A stretch of DNA of 64,000 nucleotides from Xenorhabdus nematophila ATCC 19061 (GCF_000252955.1 NC_014228.1:992001-1056000); one strand, 5' to 3'. Shown: positions 1 through 8,682, numbered from the stretch's first letter. A program made the numbers and translations. Notes: generated from the letters alone by a model not told the origin.

Positions 1-1649
1 TTGACCTGCGTACCGATCTTCTGGGTGCCGTTGGCGTGTCATTACATGAAAGAACCTGCCGCGATGATTTAATCACGTTATTCCGGGTCTTAACGGGAAG
101 TGACTCGATATTGGATATTGACACGCTCGATAGCGAACTGGCAGCGGCCAGCCAATCTATTCCTGTATCCATGCTGCGTCATGATGAAATCCTAACGCAT
201 GATAACTTCTGTCGTTATCATAGCGAAACTGACATGATGCGTTATATGCACAGTCTGGAACGTAAAGATTTGGCGTTGAATCAGGCAATGATCCCGCTGG
301 GTTCATGCACCATGAAACTGAACGCAGTTGCGGAAATCACCCCTATTACTTGGCCTGAATTTACCGATATGCATCCCTTCTGCCCGCCAGAACAAGCACA
401 GGGTTACCATCAACTCATCAGCCAACTTTCCCGTTGGTTAGTGCTATTAACCGGATATGATGCGTTTTGTATGCAGCCAAACTCGGGCGCACAAGGGGAA
501 TATGCTGGTTTGCTGGCGATCCGCCGGTATTACGCCAGCCGTGGTGAACAACATCGCCATATCTGCTTAATTCCAAGTTCAGCTCATGGTACAAACCCGG
601 CTTCTGCACATATGGCGGGGATGACCGTTGTTGTTGTGGAATGTGATAAAGAAGGCAATATCGATCTGGCTGATTTGCGTGAAAAAGCAGAAAAACACAG
701 TGATGACCTCGCTTGTATCATGGTGACTTATCCATCGACTCATGGAGTATATGAAGAAACCATCCGGGATATTTGCGACATCATCCACCAACACAATGGT
801 CAGGTTTATCTGGATGGTGCGAACATGAACGCTCAGGTAGGTATCACCACACCGGGCTTTATTGGTGCAGATGTATCGCATTTGAATCTGCATAAAACCT
901 TCTGTATTCCGCATGGTGGTGGTGGGCCAGGCATGGGACCGATTGGTGTGAAAAAACACCTTGCGCCATTTGTACCGGGCCATTCAGTGGTAGAAACGGA
1001 TGGAGTATCCACACTGGGTTCCGTCTCTGCCGCGCCATTTGGTAGCGCTTCTATTTTGCCAATTAGCTGGATGTATATCCGTATGATGGGAGCAAAAGGT
1101 CTGAAACAGGCCAGCCAAGTTGCGATATTGAATGCAAACTACATTGCGGCCCGTCTGAAAGGTGCTTATGAGATCCTTTATACCGGACGTGATGGTTATG
1201 TAGCCCACGAATGTATTCTGGATATCCGCCCATTGAAAGAAGCATTCGGCATCAGTGAAATGGATATCGCCAAGCGTTTGATTGATTACGGTTTCCATGC
1301 TCCGACTATGTCATTCCCTGTTTCAGGCACCTTGATGGTTGAGCCAACCGAATCAGAAAGCAAAATAGAAATTGATCGCTTCATTGACGCAATGCTGGCA
1401 ATTCGCGAAGAGATCAGCAAAGTAGCAAACGGAGAGTGGCCTTTGGAAGACAACCCTCTGGTCAATGCGCCACACACCCAAGCAGAGCTAGTTTCTGATT
1501 GGGATCACGCATACAGTCGTGAAGTTGCCGTTTTCCCGACCGTGGAAACTCAAGCCAACAAATACTGGCCCACAGTCAAACGTCTTGATGACGTTTACGG
1601 TGATCGTAATTTACATTGTTCGTGTGCACCGATTGGTGATTATCGTTAA
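1..1649 (+). CDS. gcvP: Glycine dehydrogenase (decarboxylating), P-protein, 3' part
   Basis: The frame is open from base 3, so the gene begins left of the window and about 549 C-terminal residues are present; the family is usually about 950-960 residues. GcvP is the PLP-dependent P-protein of the cytoplasmic glycine cleavage system. It decarboxylates glycine and passes the aminomethyl group to lipoylated GcvH. The PLP-lysine region [18 protein letters not shown] is visible near nt 880-930, with its lysine at about nt 893. The C-terminal part is collinear with the enterobacterial protein. A GTG at 36 is internal, not a start. In enterobacteria gcvP is the last gene of gcvTHP, and a strong terminator follows it here. 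The identification is secure. Confidence 0.97.
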   Translation, partial: DLRTDLLGAVGVSLHERTCRDDLITLFRVLTGSDSILDIDTLDSELAAASQSIPVSMLRHDEILTHDNFCRYHSETDMMRYMHSLERKDLALNQAMIPLGSCTMKLNAVAEITPITWPEFTDMHPFCPPEQAQGYHQLISQLSRWLVLLTGYDAFCMQPNSGAQGEYAGLLAIRRYYASRGEQHRHICLIPSSAHGTNPASAHMAGMTVVVVECDKEGNIDLADLREKAEKHSDDLACIMVTYPSTHGVYEETIRDICDIIHQHNGQVYLDGANMNAQVGITTPGFIGADVSHLNLHKTFCIPHGGGGPGMGPIGVKKHLAPFVPGHSVVETDGVSTLGSVSAAPFGSASILPISWMYIRMMGAKGLKQASQVAILNANYIAARLKGAYEILYTGRDGYVAHECILDIRPLKEAFGISEMDIAKRLIDYGFHAPTMSFPVSGTLMVEPTESESKIEIDRFIDAMLAIREEISKVANGEWPLEDNPLVNAPHTQAELVSDWDHAYSREVAVFPTVETQANKYWPTVKRLDDVYGDRNLHCSCAPIGDYR

Positions 1650-1674
1650 TTGTTGTTTGTTTTTATAAACTGTA

Positions 1675-1705
1675 AAACCCCGTTTTGTAGACGGGGTTTA
1701 TTCTT
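1675..1705 (+). terminator. Rho-independent terminator of gcvP
   Basis: AAACCCCG (1675-1682) pairs perfectly with CGGGGTTT (1692-1699), followed by a T-rich stretch. It lies 25 bp after the gcvP stop. Confidence 0.85.
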
Positions 1706-1935
1706 TAATAAATAAACAGTTAATTCACTTGTATATACCCTTCGTCTTTCAAATCGCCGCTTTGTGGATAGAGAATGTTGGGTTATCCACAATGGCTAAC
1801 TTAACAAATGATTCTGTTTTTATAGTAGTGGAATAGTTCTATCAAAATGATAAGGATATTTATGAGAAGTATGGGTTTTGTTTTTCGGGTTTTTCAAGGT
1901 TCGTCAATAGTCGCCGCAATTATGTTTAATTTAGT
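1706..1935. other. Intergenic stretch with no recognised feature
   Basis: A+T-rich DNA between the gcvP terminator and the broken small-protein gene. A possible 62-codon plus-strand frame beginning at 1847 runs antisense into the pseudogene and has no convincing product, so it is not called. Confidence 0.5.
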
Positions 1936-1956
1936 AAAAAATCCTCTGAAAAGAGG
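1936..1956 (-). terminator. Terminator of the broken small secreted-protein gene
   Basis: On the minus strand CCTCT, a four-base loop and AGAGG are followed by a T-run (the A-run 1936-1941 on the plus strand). It lies 14 bp beyond the pseudogene stop. The two sister genes have terminators at equivalent places. Confidence 0.6.
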
Positions 1957-1970
1957 CCATTTACAAGGTG

Positions 1971-2257
1971 TTATATTTTCTTACCTTCATAGTAAGCAAT
2001 ATATCCTTTACCACAATGACGAGCGACTGGTTTAACACTCTGTAAATGATACTGAATATTTCCGTCAGTGAATACACTATCAAAAATGTAATTAGGGCGA
2101 ACTTCGTATACAACCCATACTGTACCATTTAGCCCAGTGTGGTTCTTCCAGAACTATAACAGTAGTTAGAATCTGTATTTGCTGATGCAGTTGCAATGCC
2201 GCCAGTTAATGCAATGCCTGCTGCCAATGTGCCACCTAATAATAATTTTTTAAACAT
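1971..2257 (-). pseudogene. Frameshifted small secreted protein, third paralogue
   Basis: Reading from ATG at 2257 gives a lipid-free signal peptide like those of the two downstream paralogues (MFKKLLLGGTLAAGIALTGG), then ASANTDSNYCYSSG. The frame then shifts by one base near 2150. In the next frame the protein resumes and ends with GNIQYHLQ...CGKGYIAYYEGKKI and a stop at 1971-1973. The 287-nt span is not a multiple of three, and both halves align with the intact genes at 2502-2786 and 3089-3370. A good ribosome binding site (AGGAGAGG) precedes the ATG. The signal peptide is complete, so a truncated secreted peptide of about 40 residues could still be made. Confidence 0.8.
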
Positions 2258-2304
2258 AAAAACCTCTCCTTAACATTGTCACAACTTTCTATTTAAATTT
2301 ATCA

Positions 2305-2327
2305 CTTATTAAATCTTATTTGATAAG
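2305..2327 (-). promoter_or_regulatory. Conserved palindrome, operator-like, unit 1
   Basis: CTTATTAAAT, three bases, then ATTTGATAAG: an imperfect dyad ending 48 bp upstream of the ATG at 2257. The same element sits at the same distance before both sister genes. Confidence 0.6.
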
Positions 2328-2427
2328 ATACACTAAATTTAAATCATCATAAGATATTTTTACCATTCCAAAATTTGGATACTGTATATGTTTTTTATAT
2401 TGTGAATTTTTTGGGATTTATAAAATC

Positions 2428-2454
2428 AAAAACCCCGTTATTTTCACGAGGTTT
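2428..2454 (-). terminator. Rho-independent terminator
   Basis: On the minus strand ACCTCG and CGGGGT form a stem (one G-T pair) followed by a T-run. It lies about 50 bp after the stop of the gene at 2502-2786. Confidence 0.75.
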
Positions 2455-2501
2455 ATTAGTTGACTAAAAGATGGGATAATTGTGATTTTGGTATGGTTTT
2501 C

Positions 2502-2786
2502 CTATGGTTTTACGCCTTCATATTTACCGACATAAACATTCATTCCACAGACATATAATTTTTTAAAGCCTTTTAAATGCCATTTGATACCATTTTCATT
2601 ACGGACATCAAGAAAAACGATACCGTCTTTAACAAGATATTTAGTATATACACCATTGCTAAATTCTTCAGAAGAAGAATAACAATGGTTCCAAGGGATA
2701 TCTGTGTTTGCTGATGCCGTTTCAATACCGCCAGTTAACATAATCCCTGCCGCTAAAGCTCCGCCTGCGAATAATTTCTTAAACAT
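2502..2786 (-). CDS. Small secreted protein, possible LCI-like antimicrobial family
   Basis: A 94-residue protein with a clear Sec signal peptide (residues 1-26, ending TASA) and a mature chain of about 68 residues. The mature part holds two cysteines that could form one disulfide (CYSS near the start; VCG near residue 80). It ends with NGIKWHLKGFKK and VYVGKYEG. It is paralogous to the gene at 3089-3370 and to the broken copy at 1971-2257. The pattern G-x-x-W-x-x-K ... V-G-x-Y-E recalls the Bacillus LCI antimicrobial peptide. This is a resemblance from memory, not a search result. Start: ATG with an upstream AAGGAA. The gene is monocistronic with its own terminator and a conserved upstream palindrome. 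Function unknown. Confidence 0.85.
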   Translation of the reverse strand: MFKKLFAGGALAAGIMLTGGIETASANTDIPWNHCYSSSEEFSNGVYTKYLVKDGIVFLDVRNENGIKWHLKGFKKLYVCGMNVYVGKYEGVKP

Positions 2787-2833
2787 GAAAACATTCCTTT
2801 AACATTTTTTTAACTTGTGATATAAGTTTATCA

Positions 2834-2856
2834 CTTATCAAATCGTATTTGATAAG
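2834..2856 (-). promoter_or_regulatory. Conserved palindrome, operator-like, unit 2
   Basis: A perfect dyad of CTTATCAAAT, three bases and ATTTGATAAG, ending 48 bp before the ATG at 2786. It is the best-preserved of the three copies and may bind a dimeric regulator. Confidence 0.65.
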
Positions 2857-3013
2857 ACAAGCTAAATGTAAATCATCACAAAATAATATTGCTATTTCAA
2901 AATTTGGAAATTGTGTATGTTTTTATTTTATATTGTAAATTTAGCTAGAGTTATGAAAGGTAGTTAAAAAAGTCAATAATAGAAAACAGGAAATATATTA
3001 TTCATGGGAAAAC

Positions 3014-3042
3014 AAAAACCCCCGTTACTTTTAACGAGGTTT
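3014..3042 (-). terminator. Rho-independent terminator
   Basis: On the minus strand CCTCGTTA and TAACGGGG pair around a short loop and are followed by a T-run. It serves the gene at 3089-3370. Confidence 0.75.
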
Positions 3043-3088
3043 ATCAGTGTCATGAAATTCTTATAATAATAGACTATTGGGTGAGATT

Positions 3089-3370
3089 TTATTTTCGTCT
3101 GCCTTCATATTTACCAACATGAACATCTGAACCACAATGTCTTAATTTTTTTATTCCTTTAAAATACCATGTAATTCCATTACTTTTTTCTACATTGTTA
3201 AAAACAGACTTCCCTCCGTTTTTGACTACATATTTAGTATATAGTCCATTGCTGTACTTTTCAGGAGAGTTATAGCATTCGTTCCAATGAATAGCTACGT
3301 TTGCCGATGCAGTCCCTGCAAATAAAACACCCGCAGCCAATGCTCCAATTGTCAATAATTTCTTGAACAT
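3089..3370 (-). CDS. Small secreted protein, possible LCI-like antimicrobial family
   Basis: A 93-residue paralogue of the protein at 2502-2786. It has a signal peptide to about residue 24 (ending GTASA), then a mature part with two cysteines (NECYN; RHCG). It ends with NGITWYFKGIKK and VHVGKYEGRRK and has a basic C terminus. The W-x-F-K and V-G-x-Y-E blocks are the best match to the LCI antimicrobial pattern among the three copies, but the assignment is tentative. ATG start with an upstream AGGAG. The gene stands alone with its own terminator. Possible roles are an antimicrobial or host-directed secreted peptide; nothing nearby proves either. Confidence 0.85.
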   Translation of the reverse strand: MFKKLLTIGALAAGVLFAGTASANVAIHWNECYNSPEKYSNGLYTKYVVKNGGKSVFNNVEKSNGITWYFKGIKKLRHCGSDVHVGKYEGRRK

Positions 3371-3417
3371 AAATATTCTCCTGTCATAGTTTTAGAATTT
3401 AAAAATTAAATATATCA

Positions 3418-3440
3418 CTTAAAAAGTTATTTTTGATAAC
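3418..3440 (-). promoter_or_regulatory. Degenerate copy of the conserved palindrome, unit 3
   Basis: A weaker version (CTTAAAAAGT ... TTTTGATAAC), again ending 48 bp upstream of its gene's ATG (3370). The right arm is well kept and the left arm has drifted. Confidence 0.45.
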
Positions 3441-3690
3441 GCACGTAAATATAAATTATTATCTGCCGATGTTGCAATTTTAAAATTTAGAAAACGACTA
3501 TACATTCATTCAGGATTAGAAAACTAATTTAGATTATTATAATTTATAATAGGTAGTGGAATTTATATTGTTCACCTAGTGAAAATAATTTATTTATAAT
3601 TACAAATTTATTGTATTGAATAATATACAGTCAAGTTCACTGATTATTATTTAACTGCTAATTTATTATTGTTATCCTAATTTTATTATT

Positions 3691-3704
3691 TTGATAAATA
3701 TCAA
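3691..3704. promoter_or_regulatory. FNR-type palindrome upstream of the exporter operon
   Basis: TTGATAAATATCAA matches the FNR consensus TTGAT-N4-ATCAA perfectly and is identical to the site at 33656-33669. It ends 2 bp before a 127-bp repeat and lies 160 bp before the first exporter gene. Activity is inferred. Confidence 0.55.
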
Positions 3705-3706
3705 TG

Positions 3707-3833
3707 TATACCCAATGGATTTCAAGATGCGTCGCGACAGCAAGGGAGAAAATCCCCGGGAACATAGATAACTATGTGACTGGGGTGAGTGAGCGTAGCC
3801 AACAAAGAGGCAACTTGAAAAACAAAGGGTATA
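3707..3833. repeat. 127-bp palindromic repeat, full-length copy
   Basis: It begins TATACCCAATGGATTTCAAG and ends GCAACTTGAAA...GGGTATA, so its ends are inverted. A second copy of exactly the same length is at 33774-33900, and short internally deleted relatives are at 11975, 21919 and 33711. There is no open frame, which fits a non-autonomous MITE-like or enterobacterial palindromic repeat. It lies in the putative leader of the exporter operon. Confidence 0.75.
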
Positions 3834-3864
3834 GATATTAAGGTATAGGATACTATAAAACATA

Positions 3865-4605
3865 ATGGCTCCTGTAAATTCTATTCAGCCAACATCATTG
3901 ATATCACCTGTTATCAATATGCGGCAACTGACCCGGATTTATCAACATGGTGAAAAGAACCCAATACCGGTTCTGAACGGTATCACTGCACAAATTTTTA
4001 CCGGCCAGAGTTGCGCTATTGTTGGTACATCGGGTTCGGGTAAAAGCACATTATTGAATATCCTCGGTCTGCTGGATAAACCCACCTCCGGAAAATATTT
4101 TCTTTGCGGTGTTGATATGTCAACAGCAGATAATGACCTTCGTGCCAGAATGCGCAATAAAGAAATTGGTTTTGTTTTTCAGAGTTTTCATTTGCTGCCC
4201 GGAATGACCGCAACGGAAAACGTCGCACTACCACTGCTTTACCGCGGAGTTTCTGCTTCTCAATCCCATAAAATTGCCAGAGAAAAATTACATTGGGTAG
4301 GGCTTTCTCATCGCGCAGAGCATTATCCGGCGGATCTCTCCGGCGGGCAGCGCCAACGGGTGGCACTCGCCAGAGCATTAGTCGGAGAACCTTCACTGCT
4401 ACTGGCTGATGAACCTACCGGAAATCTGGATCAACAAACCGCAGAAGAAATCTTGTTGTTGCTTTCATCTCTTCACACAGAAAACGCGATGACGCTGGTC
4501 GTCATAACCCATGATGCGATGGTGGCGAACCATATGCAGCGTGAACTGCGCATGGTTGACGGCCAGTTGCATGAGTTCAGAGGTGTGGCAATTCATGACC
4601 GATAA
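3865..4605 (+). CDS. ABC exporter ATP-binding protein, MacB/LolD-type
   Basis: A 246-residue ATPase. Walker A is GTSGSGKST (about residues 53-61), the signature is LSGGQRQRVALARA, and Walker B with the D-loop is LLLADEPTGNLD. It would energise the separate permease encoded next, in the inner membrane. Start ATG at 3865 has a weak binding site; the in-frame ATG at 3919 (MRQLTRIYQHGE) is an alternative close to the usual family start. Its stop overlaps the permease start by 11 bp. This is the first gene of a four-gene exporter operon. The cargo is unknown, and no peptide precursor or maturation enzyme is adjacent on the same strand. Confidence 0.93.
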   Translation: MAPVNSIQPTSLISPVINMRQLTRIYQHGEKNPIPVLNGITAQIFTGQSCAIVGTSGSGKSTLLNILGLLDKPTSGKYFLCGVDMSTADNDLRARMRNKEIGFVFQSFHLLPGMTATENVALPLLYRGVSASQSHKIAREKLHWVGLSHRAEHYPADLSGGQRQRVALARALVGEPSLLLADEPTGNLDQQTAEEILLLLSSLHTENAMTLVVITHDAMVANHMQRELRMVDGQLHEFRGVAIHDR

Positions 4606-5803
4606 GAGTCAGTCCAGCCGCTATGGTATGTCTGCATTCATGATGTGGAGGGAGGCATGGCGTAATTTAATGGCAACAGGGAGAAGTACGCTGCTTGCTT
4701 TATCAGGCATTGCCATTGGCTGTGCGTCTGTGGTGGCTTTTGTGAATACCGGGCATAACGCCACGCTGGCTGCATTAAAGATGTTCAGCGGGCTTGATAT
4801 CAATGTCATTACAACCAATTTTTATTCCTATCATAATGGCGTTGATAGTGAATCAATGAAAATGGACGAGCTGAAAACGGCTGTTCCCGGCTTATCTTCA
4901 GTAGCTCCGTGGATCTATTACTCTTCTCCTGTACGTTATAACGGCAAAACGGAAACCATTATCCTGATAGGTTCTTCCGCAGAACTGGAAGAAGTCATGC
5001 AACTGCAAATTCGTCATGGTCGATTTATTTCTGATTATGACCAACGTTCTCCTTATCTGGTTATTGGCAATGAAGTTGCCGCTACCCTCGGTGAAGGAGA
5101 TACCTCCCGCATACTTGGCAGACAGATTCAGATTGGTAATTATTTATACACCGTGATTGGTATTTTCGATGTGAAGGGGCAAAACCCTATTTTCCCTTTT
5201 TCTCTGGATTCGGTCGCTGTTGTTCCTATCGATGCTATGCGTAAAATATCACCCAATACCAATCTGAATGGCATTATTTCCCGCACAATAACAACCTCCT
5301 CGACAGAAACTGATGCAAAGAATTTACTGACGTTTTTTAAGACTAAATTTCCGACGGTTGATTTTGAGGTTCAGGTTGCCCAGCAACTACTGCAAGGGCA
5401 GACAGAGCAGAGCAAAACTTTTTCTTTTATGTTGATAGGATTAGCGGGCATTTCATTACTCACCGGCGGCATTGCCATTTCCAATGTCATGTTGATGAAC
5501 GTTTCAGCCCGTCGGAAAGAAATTGGATTGCGTATGGCGTTAGGGGCAAGAATTCAGGATATCCGACGCCTGTTTTTATATGAAGTTGCTGTTCTGACAT
5601 TTGCCGGCGCAATGATTGGCGCACTGGCCGGTGTCATTGTTTCTTTCCTGTTTGTTCTGTATTCCGGCTGGTCATTTTCTCTGGCCCCCTTACCGATTCC
5701 TTTAGGAATAGGGAGTTCAATTGTGGCGGGGCTTATTTCTGGTTTTTACCCCGCCCATAAAGCCTCACAAATGGAACCTGTACAGGCATTACGTGATGAT
5801 TAA
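4595..5803 (+). CDS. ABC exporter permease, MacB/FtsX family
   Basis: About 402 residues from ATG 4595, which has AGAGG upstream. The frame is open from 4511, but that would overlap the ATPase by 95 bp. The layout is typical of MacB permeases. An N-terminal membrane segment (LLALSGIAIGCASVVAF) is followed by a large periplasmic domain and a C-terminal FtsX-type three-helix bundle starting near LIGLAGISLLTGGIAISNVM. The conserved RRKEIGLRMALGA loop is present. Unlike E. coli MacB, the ATPase is a separate chain. The stop overlaps the ATG of the next gene (GATGATTAA). Confidence 0.92.
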   Translation: MTDKSQSSRYGMSAFMMWREAWRNLMATGRSTLLALSGIAIGCASVVAFVNTGHNATLAALKMFSGLDINVITTNFYSYHNGVDSESMKMDELKTAVPGLSSVAPWIYYSSPVRYNGKTETIILIGSSAELEEVMQLQIRHGRFISDYDQRSPYLVIGNEVAATLGEGDTSRILGRQIQIGNYLYTVIGIFDVKGQNPIFPFSLDSVAVVPIDAMRKISPNTNLNGIISRTITTSSTETDAKNLLTFFKTKFPTVDFEVQVAQQLLQGQTEQSKTFSFMLIGLAGISLLTGGIAISNVMLMNVSARRKEIGLRMALGARIQDIRRLFLYEVAVLTFAGAMIGALAGVIVSFLFVLYSGWSFSLAPLPIPLGIGSSIVAGLISGFYPAHKASQMEPVQALRDD

Positions 5804-7259
5804 AAAATATTTCCTTTATGCTTTCCTGACGCTGTTTTTCTGTTTTCCCCAAACAGGCAATTCTGTGCCTGCACCGAAACGATTAGCTTTATCAGAACCT
5901 GATGACAGTCTGTATCGGGAAAATTCAGAAGAAGTGATAAGTTTGTCATTGAGTGACGCAATATCGCTGGGTTTAAGAAATAACTATGCAATCCGCAGTG
6001 TTTATCTGGATCGAATCGCGCAGAAATTCGATTTACGGGTGGCAGAAGACAGGTTTACACCCAAGCTACAGTTAAGCGGACGTTACATTGCGGGTAAAAA
6101 TCAGGAGGCAATGTTCAGGAAAACCAGCCTTTCTCCTGATGGCACCTTGCTTACTCCGTTGGGAACTCGCTTCACGCTTTCATGGGCGCATGAGAACAAT
6201 AAATCAGGGAAAAACCATTTTCACAATGATGGTGCAAGCATTACGGTAATCCAGCCACTTTTGCGGGGAGCAGGAAACGATGTTAATAATGCCCCGATCT
6301 TACTGGCAAAACTCCGGGAACAAACCAATCGGCTGAATTTAAAAGCGACGGTTTCTGATTCAGTCACCCAAATCATTCTGGCTTACCATGCGTTACTCCG
6401 TACTCAGGAGCAACAGGCATTATCTGTTGCTTCCCTTCAACGGATGCAGAAATTAGTGGAGACAAATAAAGAGTTAATTGATGCCGGCAGAATGGCTCAG
6501 ACCGATATCATACAAACGCAGGCTGATCTCGCCATGCAAGAGCTTTCAGCGAAGGAGGCTGAAAATAATGTTCATACCACAAAACTGGCATTGCTTAAGT
6601 TACTCGCCCTGAGCCTGAAAACGCCTGTCCATGCGACCGATACGCTGGAAGGTACTCACGTCAGTCTGAATATTGAACAATCGATAAAAAAAGCGCAGGC
6701 GCAGCAGCCGGGTTATCTTATCCAGCTACTTTCCGCAAAAGCCGCAGATATCCAGTTATTGCAGGCCCGGGATAACCGGCTCTGGGATTTGTCGCTGGTC
6801 GGGGGAACATCCCAGTACCGTTCATCCTCTTCTGACTCCCGCAATTGGGAAAATTATGTGGGCATACAACTGGATATCCCAATCGGTGATATGACCAGGC
6901 AACAAGCAGAAGTTCAGGCCAGAGTTGATGCTCAGAAGCAGGCATTACATCTGGAAGAGGCCAGAATAAATCTGGAACAGAAAGTCATTAATGCCATCCG
7001 AGATACCGAATCCCGCTGGCAGGAATATCAATTGGCAATAAAAGCCAGTTCACTTTCCCAAAAGAAACTCGACATTGAACAGGAAAAATTACAGGCAGGT
7101 CGATCCAGCAACTTTCAGGTACTGAGTTTTGAAACCGACCTAAGAAATGCTGAAAATGCCCGTTTGAATACCCTTATCCAGTACCTCAATGCGCAGACTG
7201 AGTTGGATCAAATTCTGGGTACAACGCTGGAAAGCTGGGAGATAACGATTAATGAATAA
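5796..7259 (+). CDS. TolC-like outer-membrane efflux protein
   Basis: About 487 residues from the ATG at 5796, which overlaps the permease stop. It has a signal peptide (MIKKYFLYAFLTLFFCFP...) and two long coiled-coil repeats rich in Ala, Gln and Leu (around residues 165-285 and 370-480), as in outer-membrane efflux proteins. It should be the exit duct of the tripartite exporter. The exporter therefore brings its own outer-membrane channel rather than relying on chromosomal TolC. The next gene's ATG overlaps its stop by 8 bp. Confidence 0.9.
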   Translation: MIKKYFLYAFLTLFFCFPQTGNSVPAPKRLALSEPDDSLYRENSEEVISLSLSDAISLGLRNNYAIRSVYLDRIAQKFDLRVAEDRFTPKLQLSGRYIAGKNQEAMFRKTSLSPDGTLLTPLGTRFTLSWAHENNKSGKNHFHNDGASITVIQPLLRGAGNDVNNAPILLAKLREQTNRLNLKATVSDSVTQIILAYHALLRTQEQQALSVASLQRMQKLVETNKELIDAGRMAQTDIIQTQADLAMQELSAKEAENNVHTTKLALLKLLALSLKTPVHATDTLEGTHVSLNIEQSIKKAQAQQPGYLIQLLSAKAADIQLLQARDNRLWDLSLVGGTSQYRSSSSDSRNWENYVGIQLDIPIGDMTRQQAEVQARVDAQKQALHLEEARINLEQKVINAIRDTESRWQEYQLAIKASSLSQKKLDIEQEKLQAGRSSNFQVLSFETDLRNAENARLNTLIQYLNAQTELDQILGTTLESWEITINE

Positions 7260-8532
7260 ACATTCAATCCTGACACATTCAACAGTTAAACGTTATCGAT
7301 GGGTTATAGCGGGCATATTGGTTGTGGCAATCTGTTTTTTAGCCTTTTTTTCCGCAGGATATATATTCTCAGGAAAATCATCAGATCAACACTCAGTACA
7401 GTGGATCGAAGTCAAACCCGGCCTGATAGAAAGGCGACTGAGCTTAGTGGGTAAGCTGCAATCCAGACGCCTTGAAACCTTACCCGCACCTTTTGAGGGC
7501 ATTATCAATCAGGTTCTGGTTAAAGAAGGACAGCGGGTGAATGCAGATCAGATATTAGTCACGCTTGATACCCGAAAAATTGATATCGAACTTCGGCAGG
7601 CGCAGGTCGAGATGATTAAGGCCTCATCGGTCGTTGACCAATTACATGACTGGGAAAACAGTCAGGAAGTTATCCGGGCCAGAAGGAACGTTGAAAATGC
7701 GAACCATATGGTGATGGAATTAAAAAATAATTTCGCAAAAACGCAGGCGCTTTTTTCTCGGGGCATCGTGCCCAGAATGGAAGTGGAAACCCTTGAGCAG
7801 CAACTCCGTCGGCAACTCACGGATCTCGCTTCAGCGCAGGACGAGCTGGTATCTACCCGACAAAAAGGCAATGTCAATAACGTACGTGTTGCGGAGATGG
7901 AACTTCAGAATGCAACAAGCCGCTATCAGGTCTTACAGCAACAACACGCCCACAAAGAAATCAAAGCACCATTTTCAGGTGTTGTACTGAGGGCAACACA
8001 GGGAGAAAAGGGGAAGTTTTTAACGATTCAGACCGGTGTTCGGGTGACGGAGGGAACACCCTTGCTGGAAATTATGGATACGACACAGTATCAGATACTG
8101 GCACAAGTTGAAGAATCTGATCTTGTCAAACTCAAAGAAGGGCAGGCAGTAAAAATCAGCGGAGAGGGATTTGCTGATCACCCTCTGGATGGAGAAATTG
8201 AAACTATTGCCATGCAAAGTGCGAATAACGATAAATCCGGAGCCGCGATTTATTATGATGTTGTGATTAAAGTGATTTCATCCATGAATCAAAATTACCC
8301 CATCAGGCCGGGTATGAGTGCCAAAGTCAATATTGTTATTTATCGCAATGAGCAGGGAATTATTGTACCGGAAAAAACCTTAACTCGTGATAGCAACGGG
8401 CAGTTATCCGTCACCTGGCGCCCGGATTTAAAAGGTCAGGTGATGTCCCGACAAGTCACTGTCGGAGAGGCTATGCCGGAAGGTGTGGAGATCCACGGGC
8501 TTGAAGCGGGGTTTATCGCACTGCCTCATTGA
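7252..8532 (+). CDS. Periplasmic adaptor (HlyD/MacA-type membrane fusion protein)
   Basis: 426 residues. One N-terminal membrane anchor (WVIAGILVVAICFLAFFSAGY) is followed by a split biotinyl-lipoyl-like domain (APFEGIINQVLVKEGQRV ... IKAPFSGVVLRATQGEKG) flanking a coiled-coil hairpin, then a beta-barrel part (GMSAKVNIVIYRNEQGIIVPE). It bridges the MacB-like permease and the TolC-like channel. It is the last gene of the four-gene operon. The C terminus (GLEAGFIALPH) ends just before an IS605-type remnant and may have been trimmed slightly by it. Confidence 0.9.
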   Translation: MNKHSILTHSTVKRYRWVIAGILVVAICFLAFFSAGYIFSGKSSDQHSVQWIEVKPGLIERRLSLVGKLQSRRLETLPAPFEGIINQVLVKEGQRVNADQILVTLDTRKIDIELRQAQVEMIKASSVVDQLHDWENSQEVIRARRNVENANHMVMELKNNFAKTQALFSRGIVPRMEVETLEQQLRRQLTDLASAQDELVSTRQKGNVNNVRVAEMELQNATSRYQVLQQQHAHKEIKAPFSGVVLRATQGEKGKFLTIQTGVRVTEGTPLLEIMDTTQYQILAQVEESDLVKLKEGQAVKISGEGFADHPLDGEIETIAMQSANNDKSGAAIYYDVVIKVISSMNQNYPIRPGMSAKVNIVIYRNEQGIIVPEKTLTRDSNGQLSVTWRPDLKGQVMSRQVTVGEAMPEGVEIHGLEAGFIALPH

Positions 8533-8580
8533 AACGACGATAACCAAGCAGTAAGGGAAGTCACTCTCCAAATGGTATCG

Positions 8581-8682
8581 AAAACAAAGGCGGCGGGACT
8601 CGTCGTTTCTGCCCATGGAGGCCAGCGTAAATCCGTCACACAGACGGTTGCGGCCTGTGAAGTAGGAAGCATCGCCCTTTAG
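8581..8682 (+). pseudogene. 3' remnant of an IS200/IS605-family tnpB
   Basis: An in-frame fragment reads KTKAAGLVVSAHGG, then QRKSVTQTVAACEVGS and a stop. This is the typical C-terminal tail of TnpB/OrfB proteins (AAGLAVSACGG-type). It is followed by the hairpin GCCCTTTAGGGC and a GTCAC end, as at an IS605 right end. The rest of tnpB, tnpA and the left end are absent. Confidence 0.75.

Noticed and set aside
1847..2035. 62-codon plus-strand frame
   Set aside because: Runs antisense into the small-protein pseudogene, with no recognisable domain.
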